From NCBI RefSeq assembly GCF_010093535.1, contig NW_022985164.1, positions 2,318,440-2,382,439 on the forward strand: 64,000 nt of DNA. The letters run 5' to 3'. This DNA is from Lindgomyces ingoldianus. Its lineage: Eukaryota; Ascomycota; Dothideomycetes; Pleosporales; Lindgomycetaceae. The notes beneath the pieces were generated by a model that worked only from the letters and a program-made list of their open reading frames with translations, was not told where the DNA came from and did no database searches. Every line of letters starts with the position of its first letter. The first letter of the stretch is position 1. This document shows, in pieces, positions 59,161 through 64,000 of this stretch. The translations under genes were made by a program, and so were the position numbers.

Positions 59161-59394
59161 CTTAGAGGGGGGTAATGTAACAGTGCTGCTTGTTAAGCTC
59201 TGCTGCTAGTTACATAATCTTGCTAAGGGTTAAGCAAGTGTGCTAGCGCCTTAGCGCTAGGTAAGCTTTCTCTTGCAAAAACCCTTCGCCTCCTTCACTC
59301 CCCATCCTAGTTTAGCTGAAATAGAGCTGACCTACTCTGCCATGCTTCCCCAGCTCTATACAGTAGTAGAGACAGTGCTTGTCATCACAAAAAT

Positions 59395-60500
59395 AAAGAA
59401 ATATCTCTAATAAATGTAAGTATAACTAGTACTAGTTTATATGAATTTAAAAGACTGTCTATTCTTACAGTACTTGTGCATACTTAAATACTATGTAAAA
59501 CACTAGCTTATAAAACACTAGGCAGGATAGTAGCTAAAATAAATAATAGAAAATAAGTAACAACACCTTAAAAAAGGAATCTATAGAATGTAAAATGCTA
59601 AACTACCTTTACTGCAGCTTAGGACTAGACTATAAAAATCTTGTATAGATAGACTATAGAAAGACTAGAAACTACGTCTTCTACTACTTCTAGTAGAAGG
59701 TATATTAGTTAAACAACTAATTATTTTAACACTACTAAGTAGAAAACAGCTAATGTTTAGTAAAAAATTATATAATTAAGAGATGCTAAACTTATAAAGT
59801 ATAGTTAGAATAAATAAGAGCATTAAAAAAAAGCCTAAGAAAACATTAAAAAAGATAAAACACTAGAATATAACATTATATACTATAACACTAAGGCCTT
59901 AGTAGCTGTTAGACAAGGGATAGGCTAAAGTCTTATAACTGAATTTAAACTAGAAGAATAAAAAGGCACAGTCTTAATTAATAATAGATGCACATTCACT
60001 ACTATTAATTCTTAGTAGGTAGACTATTAGGAGATACTATACTAAATTAAAGAATAACTCTTTAAAGTCTCTTTTATAGACGCCTTCTTAATTAAGTTTA
60101 GCAGAGGATACATTTGTTTAGAAATAGTTAAGTTAGAACTTAAAACTAAAAAGATGTATAACTAAAAATTATTAAGCATCTTAACGTACTTTATAGGCAA
60201 GTTGCTTACACACCTAAGTTGCTTACTTTTGCTAAGACTCTACTACACTACTTTTCTTACACTAATGCATTCCTAACAACACTACTTAGATGTGTTAAAG
60301 GAATATTAGATGTAGCTTATGCTCTAAGCTTTTAAATAAAACATAACACTTTCTAAGTAACACGCTGCAGCTATTTATAAAGTCCTTTAAAAGATAATAA
60401 GTAACTAATACACTAGATAACTTTTTTAAGCTAATTATATAGCTAACTTATAAAAGCTAGATAATAATAAAAAGCAGGTAATTATTTAGCACATACTTAA
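59395..60500. other. RIP-degraded repeat, family not determined
   Basis: Right-hand continuation of the DNA into which Gypsy A inserted. Fragments look like retroelement pol, but no motif is safe. A block around 60190-60235 (AAGTTGCTTACACACCTAAG) recurs in better condition at about 62270-62312. Confidence 0.35.
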
Positions 60501-61480
60501 GCTAGATGCGTAAGAATTTCCCTCCTAGCTAGCAGCTATAGCTAATATAGCTAATTTTTTACACGCTAAGCATAATATAAGCTATATTAGCATAAACTAG
60601 CTTAATATATTTATTAAGTGTTACTTAAAGCTTAAAGTAAAGTTTAAGTGTAAGTATAACTATAAAAAAGCTTTTTATAAAAATTTTATAGTAATGTAAA
60701 GCTAGTTTAACTTTATAAAAAATATTAAAGCTAAGTATAGCATTTAAGATAACAACATATATAACTTTAATAAGATAAAGTTTATAATAGGCTAAATATT
60801 TACTAAAGCAGTTATTATAAGTTTAGAGAAATAAAAACAGCTAAAAGCAGTTTAGCTAGGTAACTAGAAGTAGATAATAGCTATTTAGAGTATTAATGCT
60901 AAAAAGTAAGCTATTTTACTTTTTATTATTTTTTAAAGTAGTAACTACTTTTTAAACTAGTATAGAAAAAATCTACTTTAAAATTAAGTTATTATAATTT
61001 TTAAGCATAGCTAGACTACTAATTAGCTTAGTTTAGACTAGTTAAAGCACTTTAACGCGCATATAAAAAAGTGTACTATTAGCAGCCACTATCTACTAGT
61101 TATTAATAGCTATAAGAGCTATAACTTACTTTATTTTTAGTAATACTATAAAGATAATAAATTATTACTATTTATATACTTTTTTACTTATTACACCTTT
61201 TATAGCTACTTAATATAGATTGTTTTACTTTTTTAAAAAAAAAGTGTATAAGCGCTAAGCTAAAAACCTTATACACAACTAAATTACTTATATTATAAAA
61301 GTAAAGTTCTTACTATGCTTTAAAGCAGCTTATAATGCTATAATTACTTTTAGTAATATCTAAAAAAAGTTTTAAAGTGCTAGATTAGTTCTTTTTAACT
61401 TATAATAAATTATAATAGGCTTTAATATAAAGTTACACACTTTATTACTACTACTACTTATATATAATAAGCTTTAGTAG
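60500..61480 (+). pseudogene. pogo/Fot1-like DDE transposase remnant
   Basis: With RIP stops ignored, the + strand shows the DDE-domain order of fungal pogo transposases: YNFNKIKF near 60759 (from YNFDETGF), an AVQLGN-type strand followed by INAK.AI..FIIF near 60855-60940, the second catalytic block LLVINSYKSYN near 61092 (from LLIxDGHxSH), and a C-terminal SARLVLFNL near 61380. Catalytic Asp residues are changed by G-to-A. No TIRs were located. Confidence 0.65.
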
Positions 61481-61760
61481 TTATTAGCAGAGCTTGCTCT
61501 GGTTATTATATTTAGGTTTGCAGAACAAAAAGTTTAGCAGAATCTCCTCTTTTGGACGCGCTAGTTAGTCAGAATTTCTTTAGATAAACCCTGGTAACGC
61601 TGTTTCTCTGTCAGCTTATGTGTTTCTTATATTCTTTTTTAAAAAAAATGTATACCTAATGTAAATGCACCTTTAAGCTAATTTGCATGCAGTTGGCTCT
61701 AGCATGCGTTGTGTAAAACATATTTAAATTATGGTTAGTTGCGTCTGTTCCACCTCTCTA

Positions 61761-61870
61761 GCCACATCGGTGTGTCGAGGATTAGCATCAGCCACATCGG
61801 TGTGTCGAGGATTGGCATCAGCCGCATCGGTGTGTCGGGGATTGGCATCAGCCGCATCGGTGTGTCGGGG
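61761..61870. repeat. 30-bp tandem repeat, split by a solo LTR
   Basis: Units of the form GCCACATCGGTGTGTCGAGG plus ATTAGCATCA, three full and one partial. The fourth is cut at CGGGG by the solo LTR that follows, and CAAGGATTAGCA after that LTR continues the unit. Confidence 0.85.
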
Positions 61871-62262
61871 TGTCAGATATGCGCACCTACTGTCAAGACA
61901 GGAGGAACGCTGGACAAAAGCTGCTACATAGTACGAGCAATAAGCTCAAACAGTATGTTGCTGCAAATTGCAGCATGTTGCAGCATTTTGTAACAAATGG
62001 CAGCATGTTGCAGCATTTTGCAACAAATTGCAGCATGTTGCAGCATTTTGCAGTATTTTGCAACAAATTGCAGCATGTTGCAGGCTGGTCGCGCATAGGG
62101 CTAGTGCGCGAGGGACTCAGACCAGAAAAACAAGGCTGAGCAACACAAGCAGAGCAGACAAAAAAAGATTAATAAATTAATACAATTAATTATTATCCTA
62201 TACATTATATCTAAACATATTATTTATCTTAGGAAGCCTAGAAACAGTGCTTTAATCTAACA
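61871..62262. mobile_element. Solo LTR, second copy of the TTGCAGCA family
   Basis: Matches 47588-47948 end to end and has a differently sized run of 10-bp TTGCAGCA-type units (about 61960-62085). Flanks read CGGGG and CAAGG, which fit one target duplication altered by two G-to-A changes. Confidence 0.82.
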
Positions 62263-62267
62263 CAAGG

Positions 62268-63305
62268 ATTAGCAGTTGCTTGCACACCTAAGTTGCTTAC
62301 TTGTGCTAAGACCACACCACAACAAATGTTATTATAGCCTATAACAACCTACTCTAGCACTATAGAGTACAGTACAGCCTAGAATATTATTTAGATACTA
62401 CTTCTACTTCTTACTTACACATTTGCGCGTTATGCCTAGTCTAATTGCACTGTCTGCAGCGCCTTTAGGATTGCTTATCTACTTTAGCTTACACCTGCTT
62501 CTTTGCCTTCTTCCTATTACTGCGCGCCCTAAACTTATTTTAAGCTGTTAAGCGCAGGCCTTTCTAAATGTAGCTACCTTATTAGCTACTTAAAGCTTAG
62601 TAATTTTCTATTACACTAACACTAGCTTATATATAATTATTACTGTTCTTTATAAGGCTTTGTTTTCTAGAGGTATTACCTCCTTAGAACTTTTTTTATA
62701 TGTAGAGCTACTTACAACATAACTAACATTTACTAGGGATTATTGCCTACTGCTGTAATCTACTATAGTTTACTGCAATTTACTATAGTTTGCTTTAATT
62801 TGCTATAGTTTACTACTATAAAAGCACTATAAAAAATGCGTAAAGTGTAAAAAAAAGTATAAGATAGTATTAATAGATAAATTCTTAAAAAAACTTAGAG
62901 GTTTATAAAAGAATATATATATATATATATATGTGCCTAAGGCTAGGCTAAGGGCTCTCTAGAGAGAGTCTAAGGCATGTCTAAGTTAACTATAATAGCT
63001 ATAATTTACTATAATTTACTATAATTTACTTTATACATTTTTTAATAACGCTAAGTAATCTCTTACTAACACCTTTAAGCATTAGCTTATTATATTTAAA
63101 TAGTAGTTAAAAAAGCTAAACTAGTAGTTATGCAAGTAAAATAGCTTATTAAGGTATTATATATACTATATTAATCTTTGTAGCAATAGAGAGGTAGAGG
63201 CAGAGGCAGAGGCAGCGCTTGAGCTCCCTAGCACTTTATAATATTCCTGCAGAGGCAATAAACTACACAAGCTGCAGCTCTACAACTAGGGCTTTAATGC
63301 TAAAA
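62268..63305. other. AT-rich DNA with simple repeats
   Basis: No gene. Repeats of TTTACTATAGTTTGCT-type units at about 62750-62815 and of ATAATTTACT at about 62995-63030. An (AT)n run is at about 62915-62932. A block shared with the ILV1-side boundary (CTCTCTAGAGAGAGTCTAAG) is at about 62953, and GCAGAGGCAGAGGCAG-type repeats are near 63200. Confidence 0.5.
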
Positions 63306-63506
63306 TATAAAGATAAGATAGTAGATAGCACTAATAGCACTAAAAGTAAGCTTTTAAAGAAAGATAAAAGTGTATTATAAAAAAAGTACATTACTACTAA
63401 GCCTTACTTATTAAGATTTATGCTTATATATAAGGCATAAGTTATATAACCTCTAAATAAGTTAGGTAAGGCTACACTAGCCTATTCTAGAACATCTAGC
63501 TTTACA
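63306..63506. repeat. Degraded solo LTR of the Gypsy D family
   Basis: 201 bp aligning along the full length with 36009-36209, with many C-to-T and G-to-A changes (start TATAAAG for TGTAAAG, end CTTTACA). It is bordered by a 16-bp direct repeat, CTTTAATGCTAAAATA, instead of a 5-bp duplication. Confidence 0.85.
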
Positions 63507-64000
63507 CTTTAATGCTAAAATAATTAAATTAAAGATATTAGGTAGTAGTATTAGGCATAGCATAGCAGCATTAGGTAGTAAAAGGAATAGGTGCAACGCT
63601 AGAGAACGTAAGGTGCAAAGAAGAGGAAGACTATTATAAGAGTAGAAATGTGTTAAAAGCTAGGGCTAGAACATGTTCTTTTAATTATAGCTAATAATTA
63701 ACTAATTTCTAGATAACTATTAAATAAGCTCTATACTAGCTAGCATTAGTAATTAGTAAGTATGTGTAAGGTAAAGAGGGCTACACAGTGTACACATTAT
63801 GTAAGAGGGGGTAGTAGGTAACTAGTGTTAATTATTCTTCTTCTAAGTCTGTGTAAAGGAAAGAAATATTTATCTATTTATATATACAACTGTAACATAA
63901 TAGTATGCTATATAACGCTTAATATTATATTTAAATACTTTTATTTAGATAATAACTAATTTTAAATTTATATAAACTTTTAGTTTTTAAAAAAGAAATT
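63507..64000. other. AT-rich repeat DNA, nothing identified
   Basis: RIP-like composition, no ORF and no recognisable element end. Confidence 0.5.

Larger units (their letters stand above)
44564..59389 (+). mobile_element. Ty3/Gypsy chromovirus-like retrotransposon (Gypsy A), with nested insertions
   Basis: LTRs 44564-44910 (215 bp without the nested insertion) and 59176-59389 (214 bp), TGTAACAG...ATCACA, are flanked by AAAAT on both sides (44559-44563 and 59390-59394). The + strand polypurine tract AGAGGGGGGT precedes the right LTR. Removing Gypsy B and two solo LTRs leaves about 6.7 kb, a normal Gypsy length. The interior is strongly RIP-mutated. Confidence 0.93.

Overview
The window reads as nuclear DNA of a filamentous ascomycete (Pezizomycotina; a Dothideomycete of the Pleosporales type is my best guess). 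The genes have short introns (47-77 bp, one of 320 bp), typical fungal products (NOG2, Ilv1, a mitoribosomal protein, an FAD monooxygenase, a fungal NLR), and lie as GC-balanced islands in very AT-rich, stop-riddled transposon DNA of the kind left by repeat-induced point mutation (RIP). Two assembly gaps (runs of N) are present.

Layout. 1-5.4 kb: repeat-rich DNA with an LTR remnant, an LTR element with matching 5-bp target duplications that contains the first gap, and a transposase fragment. 5.5-6.5 kb: an intact APH-like kinase gene stranded between repeats. 6.8-7.7 kb: a long-TIR element invaded by a miniature retrotransposon. 8.9-21.2 kb: gene island with an FAD monooxygenase (-), a small frameshifted gene (+), NOG2 (-) and a divergent mitoribosomal protein gene (+), then a five-exon NLR (-) of esterase-NACHT-WD40 type whose near-identical 126-bp WD40 repeats surround the second gap. 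23.0-26.1 kb: a RIP-mutated hAT transposon with a perfect 8-bp target duplication. 27.5-29.3 kb: threonine dehydratase ILV1 (+).

29.6-64 kb: a deeply nested transposon block with no host gene that I can see. I resolved most insertions from paired LTRs and 5-bp target duplications: an old gag remnant cut by a miniature LTR element (TRIM) that is itself cut by a 7.5-kb Gypsy; a 14.8-kb Gypsy interval holding a second 7.7-kb Gypsy and two solo LTRs; several further solo LTRs; and a pogo/Fot1-like transposase remnant.

The most notable items are: (1) the TRIM family, with 78-bp LTRs, a half-tRNA (initiator-Met anticodon) primer site and a tRNA-like interior; (2) antisense Cys-rich, Lys-rich ORFs in the 3' part of two different Gypsy elements; (3) the NLR with homogenised WD40 repeats, bracketed by a 43-bp inverted repeat; and (4) a RIP-like mutation pattern that mostly hits C in a pyrimidine-C-purine context. 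The host genes are unrelated housekeeping or accessory genes and do not form a pathway, apart from the NOG2/mitoribosomal pair that shares a bidirectional promoter.
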